From Bacteroides sp. CAG:1060_57_27 (GTDB lineage Bacteria > Bacteroidota > Bacteroidia > Bacteroidales > UBA932), in assembly GCA_001915575.1 (NCBI GenBank), contig MNQT01000026.1, positions 43,935-107,934 on the forward strand: a DNA stretch of 64,000 nt, written 5' to 3'. Under the pieces are notes generated by a model. The model was not told the origin of the DNA, searched no databases, and saw only the letters and a program-made list of their open reading frames with translations. A program made the position numbers and the translations under genes. Shown here piece after piece: positions 9,433 to 20,154 of this stretch; positions within the stretch are counted from its first letter, which is position 1, and every line of letters starts with the position of its first letter.

Positions 9433-11871
9433 TCAGATATTCGCTATGCTCATTATGTCGGCGAACACTCCCGCCGCGGTGACATCCGCACCGGCGCCGT
9501 AGCCCTGGATGAGCATCGGGTGGCGGTTGTAGCGTTCGGTGGTGAGGCGTATGATGTTGTTGGAGCCCTCGAGGGCGTAGAAGGAGTGTGTGCTGTCCAC
9601 CTCCTCCAGACCTATCGAGCAGCGTCCGCTGTCCATTCGGGCCACGAACCTGAGCCTCTTGTGCTCCTTCTCCAGGATCTGCCTGCGGCTTTCGAAAGCG
9701 GCGTCGAGTTCCGGCAGCCTTTTCCAGAACTCCTCCATCGAGCAGGCGAAAAGCTCGTCGGGGATGAATAGACGTGCTTTCACATCTTCCATTTCGACCC
9801 TGTATCCTGCTTCCCTCGACAGGATTACGAGCTTGCGCATCACATCCTTCCCGGAAAGGTCAATCCTCGGGTCTGGTTCGGCGAAGCCCTGCTCCTGTGC
9901 CATACGTACCGCTCGGCTGAAGGGGACTTCGGCCGATAGGGTGTTGAATATGAAGTTCAGCGTGCCGCTTAGGACGGCCTCGAGCCTCAGTATCCTGTCG
10001 CCGCTGTTGCAGAGGTCGTTGATTGTGTTGATTATCGGCAGCCCCGCGCCGACATTGGTCTCGAACAGGAACTTGACTCCGTGGCTCAGGGCAGTGTCCT
10101 TGAGTCTGCGGTATGTCCCGTATTCCGAGGATGCCGCGACCTTGTTGGCTGCCACCACAGAAATGCTGCGGCTGAAGAAGTCACCGTACAGTCCCGCGAT
10201 TTCAGGGCTCGCCGTGCAGTCTACGAACACGGAGTTGAAGATGTTCATGCCGACCACCTCGTCGCGCAGCTTTCCGGGAGTGATTTCCATTCCGCCCTCA
10301 AGGGCATCGCGCCAGCCGTCGAGACTGATCCCGTCCCGGTCGAAGACGGCTTTCGTGCTCCTGGCGATACCTACTATGTTGATTTTCAGGTTCCTCTCCT
10401 TCATCAGGCGTTCCCGCTGCGATGCGATCTGCTCGAGCAGCTTCCCGCCTACCGTGCCGACACCGCAGACGAACAGGTTCAGCTCCTGGTATTCTGAGAG
10501 GAAGAAACTGTCGTGGATCACGTTCAGGGCCTTGCGGAGGTTTCCTCGCTTTACTATGAACGATATGTTGCTCTCCGAGGAGCCCTGGGCGCAGGCTATC
10601 ACGCTGATGCCGTTGCGTCCGAGCGTGCCGAACAGCTTCCCGGCTATGCCAGCATGGTATTTCATGTTCTCGCCGACGACGGCGACTGCAGCCAGACCGT
10701 TCTCGATGTGCACGGGCTCTATCGCTCCGCTCTCGATTTCATGGCGGAATTCCCTGTCTATCGTGGCCGCGGCGGCAGCCGCATCCTCCCTGCCTACCCC
10801 GATTGTGATTCCGGTCTCGGAAGCGGACTGGCTTACGAGGAACGCGCTGATGTTCCCGTCCGCGAGCACCTTGAATATGCGGCTGTCGATTCCGACTATC
10901 CCGACCATAGAAGTGCCCGTCAGCGTTATCAGGCTGATGTCGTCAATAGAGGATATGCCTCTTATGAGCCTTTCGTCCCTGCGGCACTCCTGCCTTATGG
11001 AAGTTCCCGGAGCGGCGGGGTTGAAGGTGTTCTTTATCAGTATGGGGATGCCCTTGCGGCATACCGCGTACAGGGTGGGGGGATATATCACCTTCGCGCC
11101 GAAGTTGCAGAGCTCCATAGCCTCGGCGTAGCTCATCTCGTCGATCACATACGAGGTCTTGATTATCTTCGGGTCGGCCGTCATGAACCCGTCCACGTCG
11201 GTCCATATCTCGAGCAGTCGGGCGTCCAGGGCGGCAGCCAGCAGGCTTGCCGTGTAGTCGGAGCCGCCGCGCCCGAGGTTGGTGATCTCGCCGCTTACGG
11301 AGTCGGAGGAGATGAACCCGGGCACTATGGCTATCGGAGATGCGTCGCCGTAGTCCTTGAAAGTCTCGCGTACGAGCCTGTATGTTGCGGCTGTGTCGGC
11401 GACATCCTGTCCCGAGACCTTGGCCGTCCTTATGAATCCAAGTGAGTCGTATAGCTTGCTTCCGGGTATGGCGGCGCTGACTATTATGGAAGACATCCTC
11501 TCACCGAAACTCAGGATCTCGTCCAGGGTCTTTCTCGGGAGCACTCCCAGCAGCCTGACACCCTGGCATATCCTTTCAAGCCTGTCTGCCAGCTCTTCTA
11601 TCCTGCGTCCGGTGTCTTCTCTTGCGGCAGGGTCTGTGATGCATGCGGAGCACATCTCCAGATGCCTCTTCCTGAGTTCGGAGAGCGATTCGAGGCAGGA
11701 TTCGTCGCCTCTTTCCGCCAGACGGGCCGTGCTTACGAGCAGGTCCGTGACCCCTCCGAGGGCAGACACCACTACGATGGCACATTCGCCGCGCCTTTCG
11801 ATTATAGACTTTACGTTGGAAAGACTTTCCGGAGTGCCGACGGAGCTGCCTCCGAACTTCATAATTTTCAT
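9433..11871 (-). CDS. thrA: Bifunctional aspartate kinase / homoserine dehydrogenase I
   Basis: 812-residue fusion. Residues 1 to about 290 are the aspartokinase (KIMKFGGSSVGTPES; GRGGSDYTASLLAAAL), about 310-455 tandem ACT regulatory domains (LTGTSMVGIVGID; VIACAQGSSESNISF), and about 465-812 homoserine dehydrogenase (ELNLFVCGVGTVGGKLLEQ; FVDCTASPEIAGLYGDFF; GLPIINTINDL). Both activities look intact and the length is standard for ThrA. The frame is open to a TTG at 11904, but the ATG at 11871 (MKIMKFGG) has AGGA upstream and matches the family start. It forms an operon with asd and is divergent from the leucine operon; the spacer is only 111 bp. Feedback control by threonine is expected from the ACT domains. 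Confidence 0.97.
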   Translation of the reverse strand: MKIMKFGGSSVGTPESLSNVKSIIERRGECAIVVVSALGGVTDLLVSTARLAERGDESCLESLSELRKRHLEMCSACITDPAAREDTGRRIEELADRLERICQGVRLLGVLPRKTLDEILSFGERMSSIIVSAAIPGSKLYDSLGFIRTAKVSGQDVADTAATYRLVRETFKDYGDASPIAIVPGFISSDSVSGEITNLGRGGSDYTASLLAAALDARLLEIWTDVDGFMTADPKIIKTSYVIDEMSYAEAMELCNFGAKVIYPPTLYAVCRKGIPILIKNTFNPAAPGTSIRQECRRDERLIRGISSIDDISLITLTGTSMVGIVGIDSRIFKVLADGNISAFLVSQSASETGITIGVGREDAAAAAATIDREFRHEIESGAIEPVHIENGLAAVAVVGENMKYHAGIAGKLFGTLGRNGISVIACAQGSSESNISFIVKRGNLRKALNVIHDSFFLSEYQELNLFVCGVGTVGGKLLEQIASQRERLMKERNLKINIVGIARSTKAVFDRDGISLDGWRDALEGGMEITPGKLRDEVVGMNIFNSVFVDCTASPEIAGLYGDFFSRSISVVAANKVAASSEYGTYRRLKDTALSHGVKFLFETNVGAGLPIINTINDLCNSGDRILRLEAVLSGTLNFIFNTLSAEVPFSRAVRMAQEQGFAEPDPRIDLSGKDVMRKLVILSREAGYRVEMEDVKARLFIPDELFACSMEEFWKRLPELDAAFESRRQILEKEHKRLRFVARMDSGRCSIGLEEVDSTHSFYALEGSNNIIRLTTERYNRHPMLIQGYGAGADVTAAGVFADIMSIANI

Positions 11872-11982
11872 ATCGGAATCCTGTTTCAGATTTTGCGAGC
11901 CCAAAATTATGGATTAATTTGGTTTTTTCATAATTAAATCTGAAATTAGCCTGAACTAACTTGTTGGTTGGAAATCAGACTT

Positions 11983-13488
11983 ATGCCGGATCGCAGGATA
12001 TATATTTTCGACACCACCCTGAGGGACGGGGAGCAGGTTCCGGGGTGCCAGCTCGGCACGGCCGAGAAAATTCAGCTCGCAAAGGCTCTCGAGGAGCTCG
12101 GCGTCGACATCATCGAGGCAGGCTTTCCCGTCTCGAGTCCGGGGGACTTCAACTCCGTGGTGGAAGTGTCCAAGGCCGTCACATGGCCGGTAATATGCGC
12201 CCTCACGCGGGCCGTGGAGAAGGATATCGACGTCGCGGCCGAAGCGCTCAGGTACGCGCGGCACAAGAGGATACATACCGGTATCGGCACTTCGGACCAG
12301 CATATACGCCATAAGTTCAAGTCGACCCGCGAGGAGATACTCGAGCGTGCCGTGAGGGCTGTCCGCTATGCGAAGAAATATGTAGAGGATGTGGAGTTCT
12401 ATGCCGAGGACGCCGGCCGTACCGACGACGAATACCTCGCGCGCGTGGTGGAGGCCGTGATTAAGGCCGGGGCGACGGTCGTCAACATACCGGACACTAC
12501 AGGGTACTGCCTGCCTTCGGAGTATGCCGCCAAGATACGCTATCTTGTCGAGCATGTGGACGGCATAGAGAAGGCCGTCATCTCCACACACTGCCATAAC
12601 GACCTCGGTATGGCCACGGCCAACACGGTCTCCGGCCTGCTTGCCGGCGCCGGCCAGTGCGAAGTGACGATAAACGGGGTGGGAGAGAGGGCCGGCAATA
12701 CGGCACTGGAGGAGATAGCGATGATACTGCGCTGCCATTCCGACATACCCCTCGAGACAGGCATCAACGCCTCGCGCATCTTCCCCGTCAGCAGGATGGT
12801 GTCCGGCCTTATGAACATGCCCGTGCAGGCTAACAAGGCCATAGTCGGGCGGAACGCCTTCGCCCACTCCTCGGGCATACACCAGGACGGCGTGCTCAAG
12901 GACGCATCCACATACGAGATAATGGATCCCAAGGATGTAGGAATAGACGACAGCCACATAGTCCTCACCGCGAGAAGCGGGCATGCGGCACTCAAATACA
13001 GGCTCGAGCTGCTCGGAATCAGCCTCGACCAGGCTGCCTTGGACAGCTTCTACCGCAGGTTCCTCGAGCTTGCGGACAAGAAGAAGCAGGTCGGAGACGA
13101 CGACCTGCTGATGCTTGCCGGAGCCCAGAGGACGGAGTCGGCACATGTCAGGCTCGACTACCTGCAGGTTACGAGCGGCAAGGGGCTCAGACCGGTCGCC
13201 AGCATAGGACTCGACATAGGAGGCGAGAAGTTCGAGGCGGTATCCGGCGGCAACGGCCCTGTCGACGCGGCCATCAATGCCCTCCGGCATATCGTCAGGC
13301 GGAAGACCCTGATACGGGAGTTCACGATACAGAACATCACCAGAGGTTCGGACGATGTAGGCCGGGTACATATGCAGGTCGAGTATGACGGCAGGATCTA
13401 TTACGGCCTCGGTGTCGATACCGACATCGTGACGGCTTCGGTCGAGGCATATATCGACTGCATCAACAAATTCACCACCGGCCGATGA
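11983..13488 (+). CDS. leuA: 2-isopropylmalate synthase
   Basis: First committed step of leucine synthesis, condensing acetyl-CoA with 2-ketoisovalerate. From the ATG at 11983 it is 501 residues; an in-frame TTG at 11968 is a less likely start. The catalytic TIM barrel has [14 protein letters not shown] at residues 8-21, the metal-binding [13 protein letters not shown], and the conserved [16 protein letters not shown]. The C-terminal part (about 390-501) is the allosteric LeuA dimer domain, expected to bind leucine. The stop overlaps the leuC start (ATGA), so translation is probably coupled. Citramalate synthase is a related alternative; the five following leucine-pathway genes argue for LeuA. 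Confidence 0.95.
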   Translation: MPDRRIYIFDTTLRDGEQVPGCQLGTAEKIQLAKALEELGVDIIEAGFPVSSPGDFNSVVEVSKAVTWPVICALTRAVEKDIDVAAEALRYARHKRIHTGIGTSDQHIRHKFKSTREEILERAVRAVRYAKKYVEDVEFYAEDAGRTDDEYLARVVEAVIKAGATVVNIPDTTGYCLPSEYAAKIRYLVEHVDGIEKAVISTHCHNDLGMATANTVSGLLAGAGQCEVTINGVGERAGNTALEEIAMILRCHSDIPLETGINASRIFPVSRMVSGLMNMPVQANKAIVGRNAFAHSSGIHQDGVLKDASTYEIMDPKDVGIDDSHIVLTARSGHAALKYRLELLGISLDQAALDSFYRRFLELADKKKQVGDDDLLMLAGAQRTESAHVRLDYLQVTSGKGLRPVASIGLDIGGEKFEAVSGGNGPVDAAINALRHIVRRKTLIREFTIQNITRGSDDVGRVHMQVEYDGRIYYGLGVDTDIVTASVEAYIDCINKFTTGR

Positions 13489-14852
13489 ACACTCTCTTCG
13501 ACAGGATATGGGACGCGCATGTGGTACGGCAGCTGGACGACGGAACCGTCCAGCTGTACATAGACAGGCTCTACTGCCACGAGGTGACGAGCCCCCAGGC
13601 CTTCGACGGACTGAGGACGAGAGGTATCGGCTGCCTGCGTCCCGGCAAGGTCTTCTGCATGCCGGACCACAATATCCCCACGCTCGGGCAGGAAAGGTCT
13701 GTCGAGGATCCTGTCTCTCGCGCGCAGCTCGACGCCCTCGAGCGTAACGCACGCGAGTTCGGACTGGAATATTTCGGAATGACCGACCCCCGCAGCGGCA
13801 TAGTGCATGTGGTAGGGCCCGAACGGGGCTTGTCCCTTCCGGGGATGACTATAGTCTGCGGGGATTCCCATACCTCCACCCACGGCGCTGTCGGTGCCCT
13901 TGCGTTCGGCATAGGCACGAGCGAGGTCGAGATGGTGCTGTCGAGCCAGTGCATACTCCAGCGCAGGCCGCGCACGATGCGGATACGCATCGACGGGAGC
14001 CTGGGGCGCGGAGTCACGGCCAAGGATCTCGCCCTCTACCTGATAATGAAGCTAGGTACGTCCGGTGCCACGGGCCATTTCGTGGAATATGCCGGGCAGG
14101 CAGTCGAGGCGCTCTCGATGGAGGGGCGGCTGACGCTCTGCAACCTTTCGATAGAGATGGGGGCGAGGGGCGGAATGGTCGCCCCGGACCGGAAAACCTT
14201 CGAGTATCTCAAAGGTAGGCCTTACGCCCCCGAGGGGGATGAATGGGAGCGTGCTGTCGCCTGCTGGAAGACGCTCCGCAGCGCAGAAGATGCCGTGTTT
14301 GACAGGGAACTCCGCTTCGATGCCTGCGAAATAGAACCGATGATAACATACGGAACCAATCCCGGAGCCGGCGTGCCTGTCGGCGGCACAATCCCTTCCG
14401 ACGCTCTGGCTTCAGGACTGGAATATATGGGGTTCCGCGCTGGAGAAAGGATGCTCGGCAAGAAGGTGGACTATGTGTTCCTCGGAGCCTGCACAAACGG
14501 CCGCATAGAGGATTTCAGGGCTTTCGCCTCGATAGTGGAGGGCCGCAGGAAGGCTCCGGGAGTGACTGCCTGGCTCGTTCCCGGCTCGTGGGAGGTAAGG
14601 GAACAGGTCGAGCGCGAGGGGCTCGGCGCAGTGCTGCGCGATGCCGGTTTCGAACTGCGTCAGCCGGGATGCTCCGCATGCCTCGCGATGAACGGCGACA
14701 GGATCCCTCCCGGAAAATACTGCGTTTCCACGAGCAACCGCAATTTCGAGGGGCGTCAGGGCCCTATGTCGCGTACGATGCTGGCCAGCCCCCTGACAGC
14801 CGCGGCCGCGGCGGTGACCGGTGTCGTCACCGACCCGAGGGAACTGATGTGA
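13485..14852 (+). CDS. leuC: 3-isopropylmalate dehydratase, large subunit
   Basis: Fe-S hydro-lyase subunit that, with LeuD, isomerises 2- to 3-isopropylmalate. The 455-residue protein contains the aconitase-family motif [20 protein letters not shown]. The cluster cysteines are in [12 protein letters not shown] and [11 protein letters not shown], and FEGRQGP lies near the C-terminus. Length is normal. Its start overlaps the leuA stop by 4 nt and leuD starts 13 nt after its stop. The [4Fe-4S] cluster makes the enzyme oxygen sensitive, which fits an anaerobe. Confidence 0.96.
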   Translation: MNTLFDRIWDAHVVRQLDDGTVQLYIDRLYCHEVTSPQAFDGLRTRGIGCLRPGKVFCMPDHNIPTLGQERSVEDPVSRAQLDALERNAREFGLEYFGMTDPRSGIVHVVGPERGLSLPGMTIVCGDSHTSTHGAVGALAFGIGTSEVEMVLSSQCILQRRPRTMRIRIDGSLGRGVTAKDLALYLIMKLGTSGATGHFVEYAGQAVEALSMEGRLTLCNLSIEMGARGGMVAPDRKTFEYLKGRPYAPEGDEWERAVACWKTLRSAEDAVFDRELRFDACEIEPMITYGTNPGAGVPVGGTIPSDALASGLEYMGFRAGERMLGKKVDYVFLGACTNGRIEDFRAFASIVEGRRKAPGVTAWLVPGSWEVREQVEREGLGAVLRDAGFELRQPGCSACLAMNGDRIPPGKYCVSTSNRNFEGRQGPMSRTMLASPLTAAAAAVTGVVTDPRELM

Positions 14853-14865
14853 ACCCTGTTGGACG

Positions 14866-15468
14866 ATGAAAAGGAAATTCGACATAATAGAGAGCAGCTG
14901 CGTTCCGCTAGAGGTAGAGAACGTGGATACTGACCAGATAATCCCGGCCCGTTTCCTCAAGGCGACGACCCGCGATCCGGAGTTTTTCGGAAGCCACCTG
15001 TTCAACGACTGGCGCTACGACCCCGACGGACGTCCGCGCCCCGGCTTCGTGCTGAACGATCCTGCATACTCTGGTTGCATACTTGTCGCCGGGGACAATT
15101 TCGGCTGCGGCTCCAGCCGCGAGCATGCCGCCTGGGCACTGGCAGGGTACGGTTTCAAGGCCGTGGTGTCGTCGTCTTTCGCCGACATCCACAGGCAGAA
15201 CGAACTCAACAGCTTCGTGCTCCCGGTGGAGGTGAGCCGGGAGTTCCTCTCGGAACTCTTCGGCTGCATAAGGGAGAACCCAGGTACCGTGCTGCGCATC
15301 GATGTAGGCAAGAGGACCGTGACGAATACTGCGGCAGGCCGCTCGGAAGAGTTTCCGCTCGACGCTTACAAGAGATACTGCCTGATGAACGGTCTCGACG
15401 ACATAGACTTCCTGCTCGAGCGCAGGGACCTTATAGAAGAATTCGAGAGAAGATGGAACTCAAGATAG
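14866..15468 (+). CDS. leuD: 3-isopropylmalate dehydratase, small subunit
   Basis: Swivel-domain partner of LeuC, 200 residues. It shows [16 protein letters not shown] at residues 18-33, [16 protein letters not shown] with the substrate-recognition loop, and [20 protein letters not shown]. Length is standard. The last 16 nt overlap the start of leuB, a tight coupling that supports equimolar output along the operon. Confidence 0.96.
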   Translation: MKRKFDIIESSCVPLEVENVDTDQIIPARFLKATTRDPEFFGSHLFNDWRYDPDGRPRPGFVLNDPAYSGCILVAGDNFGCGSSREHAAWALAGYGFKAVVSSSFADIHRQNELNSFVLPVEVSREFLSELFGCIRENPGTVLRIDVGKRTVTNTAAGRSEEFPLDAYKRYCLMNGLDDIDFLLERRDLIEEFERRWNSR

Positions 15469-16529
15469 CGATACTTCCCGGGGACGGAATCGGCCCAGAG
15501 GTCACGGCACAGGCCGTGAAGGCCATGAAGGCGGTGTGCAACCGTTTTGGACACGATCTCATTTCGGAGTACGGCCAGATAGGCGCCTGTGCGATAGACA
15601 GCTGCGGAGACCCTTTCCCGGATTCGACGCTTAGGCTCTGCGAGAGGAGTGCGGCCGTGCTGTTCGGTGCCGTCGGCGACCCCCGCTACGACAACGACCC
15701 CGGCGCCGTGGTTCGCCCGGAGCAGGGACTCCTGCGGATGCGCCGCAGCCTCGGCCTTTATGCCAACCTGCGCCCGGTACAGACATGGAGGGCGCTGCTG
15801 CACCGTTCTCCGCTCAGGGAGGAGATAGCCCGCGGGGTAGACTTCGTATGCCTGAGGGAGCTCACGGGAGGCATGTACTTCGGCCGCAAGGGTAGGACTG
15901 ACGGAGGAGATACGGCGTTCGATACCAATGTCTACAGCCGCATGGAGGTGGAGCGCATACTCCGTTTTGCCTTCGGCCTCGCCGCGAAGCGCAGGAGGCA
16001 TCTCACGGTGGTCGACAAGGCAAACGTGCTGGAGACCTCAAGGCTCTGGAGACAGGTGGCTCAAGAACTCGGTCCTCTGTATCCGGATGTTTCGCTCGAC
16101 TTCATGTATGTTGACAATGCCGCGATGAAACTGGTCTCCGACCCCCGTTTCTTCGACATACTCGTGACTGAGAACACCTTCGGCGACATACTTACCGACG
16201 AGGCCAGCTGCATCCCCGGATCCATGGGACTGCTCGCCTCGGCCTCGCTCGGCGGAAAGACGGCCGTATATGAACCCATACACGGCTCCTATCCGCAGGC
16301 TGCCGGAAAGGGCACGGCCAACCCTCTCGCCGCCATACTCTCCGCCGCGATGATGCTCGAGTACAGCTTCTGCCTCCCGCGCGAAGCCGCCGCGGTGCGC
16401 TCGGCCGTGGAATCCTGCCTCGAAGAGGGGACGGTCACGGAAGACCTCTCCGCACCCGGACAGGCATGTTCCACATCCGAAGTGGGCGAGCGCGTCGCGC
16501 AGAAGATAGCTTCAGTTGAAATCAGATAA
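15453..16529 (+). CDS. leuB: 3-isopropylmalate dehydrogenase
   Basis: NAD-dependent oxidative decarboxylation of 3-isopropylmalate to 2-ketoisocaproate. The frame is open far upstream inside leuD, but the ATG at 15453 gives [17 protein letters not shown], the exact family start, and 358 residues. Catalytic features are [25 protein letters not shown] [26 protein letters not shown], the Asp-rich [10 protein letters not shown], and the cofactor loop [17 protein letters not shown]. All residues expected for isopropylmalate rather than isocitrate dehydrogenase appear present. It overlaps leuD by 16 nt and precedes ilvE by 12 nt. Confidence 0.95.
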   Translation: MELKIAILPGDGIGPEVTAQAVKAMKAVCNRFGHDLISEYGQIGACAIDSCGDPFPDSTLRLCERSAAVLFGAVGDPRYDNDPGAVVRPEQGLLRMRRSLGLYANLRPVQTWRALLHRSPLREEIARGVDFVCLRELTGGMYFGRKGRTDGGDTAFDTNVYSRMEVERILRFAFGLAAKRRRHLTVVDKANVLETSRLWRQVAQELGPLYPDVSLDFMYVDNAAMKLVSDPRFFDILVTENTFGDILTDEASCIPGSMGLLASASLGGKTAVYEPIHGSYPQAAGKGTANPLAAILSAAMMLEYSFCLPREAAAVRSAVESCLEEGTVTEDLSAPGQACSTSEVGERVAQKIASVEIR

Positions 16530-16541
16530 AAGACTACAGAT

Positions 16542-17582
16542 ATGCAGAACAACATCGACTGGTCAAAGCTCTCGTTTGCCTACAGGAAGACAAACGCGAT
16601 AATAGTCAGCAGGTTCCGGGACGGCAAGTGGAGCGCTCCCGAGGTCTGCACCGACTTCGACTTCCATTTCAACGCCTTTGCCGGGGTATTCCACTACGGC
16701 AACTCCTGCTTCGAGGGGCTCAAGGCCTTCCGCGGTGCCGACGGCAGGGTGCGCATCTTCCGTCCCGACGAGAACGCCCGCAGGCTCGCGCGCAGCGCCG
16801 CCCGTCTCGGCATGGAGGCTCCCTCCGAGGATCTGTTCGTCAGGATGTGCTGCATGTGCGTAAGGGAGAACATGGACTTCCTCCCGCCTTTCGGCTACAA
16901 TGCCTCGATGTACATCCGTCCCGTGCTCGAGGGAGTGAACCCCAACATCAACATAGCCTCGTCGGAAGAACTCGTGTTCGCGGTGATGTGCCTGCCTGTC
17001 GGAAGCTATTCCAAGGCCGGCGTGCTCAATCCTGTGGATGCGGTGATCTCCCGCAACTACGACAGGGCCGCCCCCAACGGTACGGGTTCGTACAAGATCG
17101 CCGCCAACTATGCGGTCTCGTTCTATCCATACAACCTCGCGCACTCGCTCGGCTATACGGAGCTGCTTTTCCTCGACCCCGCGACGAAGACGAAAATAGA
17201 CGAGTTCGGCTCGTCGAACTTCCTCGCGATCAAGGGTAACACTTATGTTACCCCGCTTTCAGACAGCGTGCTGCCGTCGATTACGAACAAGTCGCTGCAG
17301 ACGCTCGCCGAAGATATGGGCCTCAAGGTCGAGAGGCGCGCCGTTCCGGTAGAAGAACTTGCGGAGTTCGACGAGGTGGACGCCTGCGGCACCGCCGTGG
17401 TGATTACGCCCATACGCTCGCTCGACGACAAGCCGGCTCTCGAAGGAACAGAGGTGAGCCGCAGCTACCGTATCCCTTCCGGAGACGCTTGCGGCAAGGT
17501 GAGCCGCCGCCTGTACGATGCCATAAGGGGCATACAGAACGGCGAGATCGAGGACAGGCACGGCTGGTGCGTGCTGCTTTAG
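16542..17582 (+). CDS. ilvE: Branched-chain amino acid aminotransferase
   Basis: PLP enzyme (fold type IV) carrying out the last transamination to leucine, valine and isoleucine. The 346 residues match the longer class II BCAT group. Visible features are YGNSCFEGLKAFRG, the Schiff-base lysine in GTGSYKIAANYA, the substrate region ELLFLDPATKTKIDEFGSSN, and the C-terminal CGTAVVITPI with the phosphate-binding Thr. It is the fifth gene of the leucine operon, so the whole route from ketoisovalerate to leucine is encoded contiguously. Confidence 0.95.
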   Translation: MQNNIDWSKLSFAYRKTNAIIVSRFRDGKWSAPEVCTDFDFHFNAFAGVFHYGNSCFEGLKAFRGADGRVRIFRPDENARRLARSAARLGMEAPSEDLFVRMCCMCVRENMDFLPPFGYNASMYIRPVLEGVNPNINIASSEELVFAVMCLPVGSYSKAGVLNPVDAVISRNYDRAAPNGTGSYKIAANYAVSFYPYNLAHSLGYTELLFLDPATKTKIDEFGSSNFLAIKGNTYVTPLSDSVLPSITNKSLQTLAEDMGLKVERRAVPVEELAEFDEVDACGTAVVITPIRSLDDKPALEGTEVSRSYRIPSGDACGKVSRRLYDAIRGIQNGEIEDRHGWCVLL

Positions 17583-17594
17583 CGTGAAGTGAGG

Positions 17595-18626
17595 ATGAAA
17601 GAACACAGGCTTCACATAGACGCTCCTTTCGAGTTCGAGGCCGGAGGACGCCTTCCCTCGCTCGAACTCGTGTATCATACTTCCGACCGCGCATACAGGC
17701 AGGGCGAGCCGGTGATATGGATCTGCCATGCCCTTACCGGCAACTCCGATCCCCAGGACTGGTGGCCCGGCATGGTAGGACCCGGAAGGCTTTTCGACCC
17801 GGACAGATACTATATCGTATGCGCCGGCATGCTCTGCTCTCCCTACGGGCCTACAGGACCCGCCGCCGTCAATCCCGAAACGGGCAGACCGTATCTGCTC
17901 GACTTTCCGAAGACTACGGTAAGGGACATGGTGCGCGCCGAGATACTGGTGCGCGAGCACCTCGGAATAGAGCATATAGACCTTATGATCGGCCCGTCGA
18001 TAGGAGGGTTCCAGGCGCTGGAGTGGGCCGTCATGGAGCCGGAGCGCATAGGCAGCGTCGTATTCCTCGCGACTGCGACCAGGGTCACCCCGTTCATGAC
18101 CGCATTCAACGAGTCGCAGAGAATGGCACTGCTCGCGGATCCGAGCTTCCTCGAGGCCATGGACATCACCGGAGGCCGTGCCGGACTCGCCTGCGCCCGC
18201 TCGATAGCCCTTCTGTCGTACCGTACCTTCGAAGGGTACAACCTCACGCAGCAGGACAGGGGTACAGACACGCTGTTCGCAGACAGGGCGTGCTCCTACC
18301 AGCGTTACCAGGGGGAGAAGCTCGTCAGGCGCTTCGACGCCTACAGCTACTGGTACCTTACGCTCGCGCTCGACAGCCAGAACATAGGCCGCGGCAGGGG
18401 AGGGGTGGAGAATGCGCTTTCACGCATACGCGCCAGGAGCCATGTGATCAGCATAGACAGCGACATGCTCTTCCCGCCCTCGCACGGCAGGGCTACGGCC
18501 GCCGCGATAGACGGGGCGGAGTACCACGAACTCGGCTCGCTTTTCGGGCACGACGGCTTCCTCGTCGAGAACGACGCCCTGGAGAAGATACTGGAGCCAA
18601 TACTCCGTGACGCCATTGGCGTGTAA
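17595..18626 (+). CDS. metX: Homoserine O-acetyltransferase
   Basis: Alpha/beta-hydrolase-fold enzyme that activates homoserine with an acyl group for methionine synthesis. It is 343 residues from the ATG at 17595; an in-frame GTG at 17589 is less likely. The nucleophile elbow is GPSIGGFQALEW. The catalytic Asp lies in ISIDSDMLFPP and the His in GHDGFLVE near the C-terminus; NSDPQDWWPGM resembles the MetX oxyanion region. It starts 12 nt after ilvE, so a methionine enzyme is co-transcribed with leucine genes, while its substrate comes from thrA just upstream on the other strand. Acetyl versus succinyl donor is not decided by sequence alone. Confidence 0.93.
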   Translation: MKEHRLHIDAPFEFEAGGRLPSLELVYHTSDRAYRQGEPVIWICHALTGNSDPQDWWPGMVGPGRLFDPDRYYIVCAGMLCSPYGPTGPAAVNPETGRPYLLDFPKTTVRDMVRAEILVREHLGIEHIDLMIGPSIGGFQALEWAVMEPERIGSVVFLATATRVTPFMTAFNESQRMALLADPSFLEAMDITGGRAGLACARSIALLSYRTFEGYNLTQQDRGTDTLFADRACSYQRYQGEKLVRRFDAYSYWYLTLALDSQNIGRGRGGVENALSRIRARSHVISIDSDMLFPPSHGRATAAAIDGAEYHELGSLFGHDGFLVENDALEKILEPILRDAIGV

Positions 18627-18680
18627 CACGCACTTCGCGACAGGCGTTTCCCAAGACGGCTCCGACCGGCTTCCGGCCGC

Positions 18681-20051
18681 CTATTCCGTATAGAACAGTA
18701 TCATCCTTTCTATGGCCCTGCGGCATACGGGGCAGAATCCCGGCGCGCCGTTGGTCTTCATGCGGCAGTCCGGATACGGCCTGTAGGCCCCCTTGGACAT
18801 ATAGCCCGCACCCTCGTAGACTCCGACGAAGCCCCCTGCATCCTCTCCTGCGGACAGGGCGTCCCGGAGGGAGGCGTCTTCCACCGCCGGAGTAGGAACC
18901 GGGGTGCCGTCAGGAAGCATGTCCTCCCACTTGGAGGAGAAGTCCGCGAGGGTCGTTATGTTCTGCTCCCAGGGTTCGGTGTCGGGGTGGTAGTAGGGCG
19001 AATACATGTCGTCGTAGTAGTACTCGTCGGCGAGTCCCGCGAAACTGTGCCCGAACTCATGCACCACTACCGGCCCGAACGCATCGTGAAGCGAGGTCGT
19101 GAGCGTGTAGAAGTTGTAGATTCCTCCGCCTCCGTAGGTCTCCGTGTTGGCGAGTATGACTATATGTTCGTAGGGGATTCCGCAGAGCCTGTCGGCAATA
19201 TTGCTGACCTTGCGCGTGGTAAGGTAGCGGTCCATGTGGAAGGTGCTGAAGTTCGACTCCAGTGCCGTGTCTTTCCATACGCCCTGTGCGGGTACGCTTA
19301 CTCCGCTGTCCTTGGACTCGAGTGCCACGGCGACGAAGTTGAACCTGTCCCGGTAGCTCTTGAAAGGCTCGTGAGAGAGTATGGCGTCGACTGCGGTCTG
19401 CGCGTGAGAGTAGAACCGTTCCTTCTCGTCTTCCGTATACCCTTCGGCAACTATGGCTACGTCTATGCAGTCTTCGGCGCTTCCGCTCCTCAGAAGGTAT
19501 CTGTGCTCCTCGGGAGCGGCGGGGGAGAGCCGGTGTATAAGTATCTCTTCAGGGTCTATCCTGTGCCGCAGCGTCGCGCAGACCTTGCCGTGGGTGTCGA
19601 ACAGCCTTATCTGCAGCGTTGCAGGGCGCTTCGGCATGGGGACGAGCAGCACGTTTTCGAAGGCTTGCCTGGTCGTGGTTGCCTCTTGTGTGGTCTGCCA
19701 TTCCTGGAAGAGGGTGGAGAAGCTGGATATGTATATCGTCTTTCCGTCTGCCTCGTCGGTCAGCTCGACCTGGCCGTTACCCCTTAGGGGCAGTCTGTCG
19801 AGATTGTGGCGGCGTCCGGCCCATCCCGCGAACGAATACAGTTCGTCCACATATATCGCCTGCGAGCCGGTGCTGCCGGCGAGTATGCAGTCTATGCGCA
19901 GCGTGCTGTCGCAAAAGTACGCTTGGAAACCGTCTTGCCCGGAGCGGCTTACTGCCTGTCCTGGGCCCGTAGGACGCGTGGTTGCGGCGTAGGCTGCCGG
20001 GATACAGGCCGCGAGGCATAGCAGGAGTGCCAGAATGTGTCGTGCTCTCAT
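18681..20051 (-). CDS. Exported M64-family (IgA peptidase-like) metallopeptidase
   Basis: 456-residue secreted zinc peptidase. The frame is open upstream, but the ATG at 20051 (complement of 20049-20051) gives a clear signal peptide, MRARHILALLLCLAACIPAAYA. The zinc site VVHEFGHSFAGLADEYYYDD carries HExxH and the downstream Asp/Glu pair typical of peptidase family M64, whose founder is the Clostridium ramosum IgA protease. Upstream of it are an N-terminal beta-rich domain and the conserved IDVAIVAEGYTEDE. CPVCRRAIERM near the C-terminus is common in this family. Whether immunoglobulin is the substrate cannot be inferred; Bacteroidales carry many M64 paralogues. It is convergent with metX and divergent from the beta-lactamase. 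Confidence 0.88.
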   Translation of the reverse strand: MRARHILALLLCLAACIPAAYAATTRPTGPGQAVSRSGQDGFQAYFCDSTLRIDCILAGSTGSQAIYVDELYSFAGWAGRRHNLDRLPLRGNGQVELTDEADGKTIYISSFSTLFQEWQTTQEATTTRQAFENVLLVPMPKRPATLQIRLFDTHGKVCATLRHRIDPEEILIHRLSPAAPEEHRYLLRSGSAEDCIDVAIVAEGYTEDEKERFYSHAQTAVDAILSHEPFKSYRDRFNFVAVALESKDSGVSVPAQGVWKDTALESNFSTFHMDRYLTTRKVSNIADRLCGIPYEHIVILANTETYGGGGIYNFYTLTTSLHDAFGPVVVHEFGHSFAGLADEYYYDDMYSPYYHPDTEPWEQNITTLADFSSKWEDMLPDGTPVPTPAVEDASLRDALSAGEDAGGFVGVYEGAGYMSKGAYRPYPDCRMKTNGAPGFCPVCRRAIERMILFYTE

Positions 20052-20154
20052 CTGTCGTGATTTTATTTCCGTAAATATCGCTATAAATTTCAGTATATTG
20101 CAGTTCATTTTGTATTTATTGTATACCGTATTGTTTATTGCCTGCCGTATTGTC

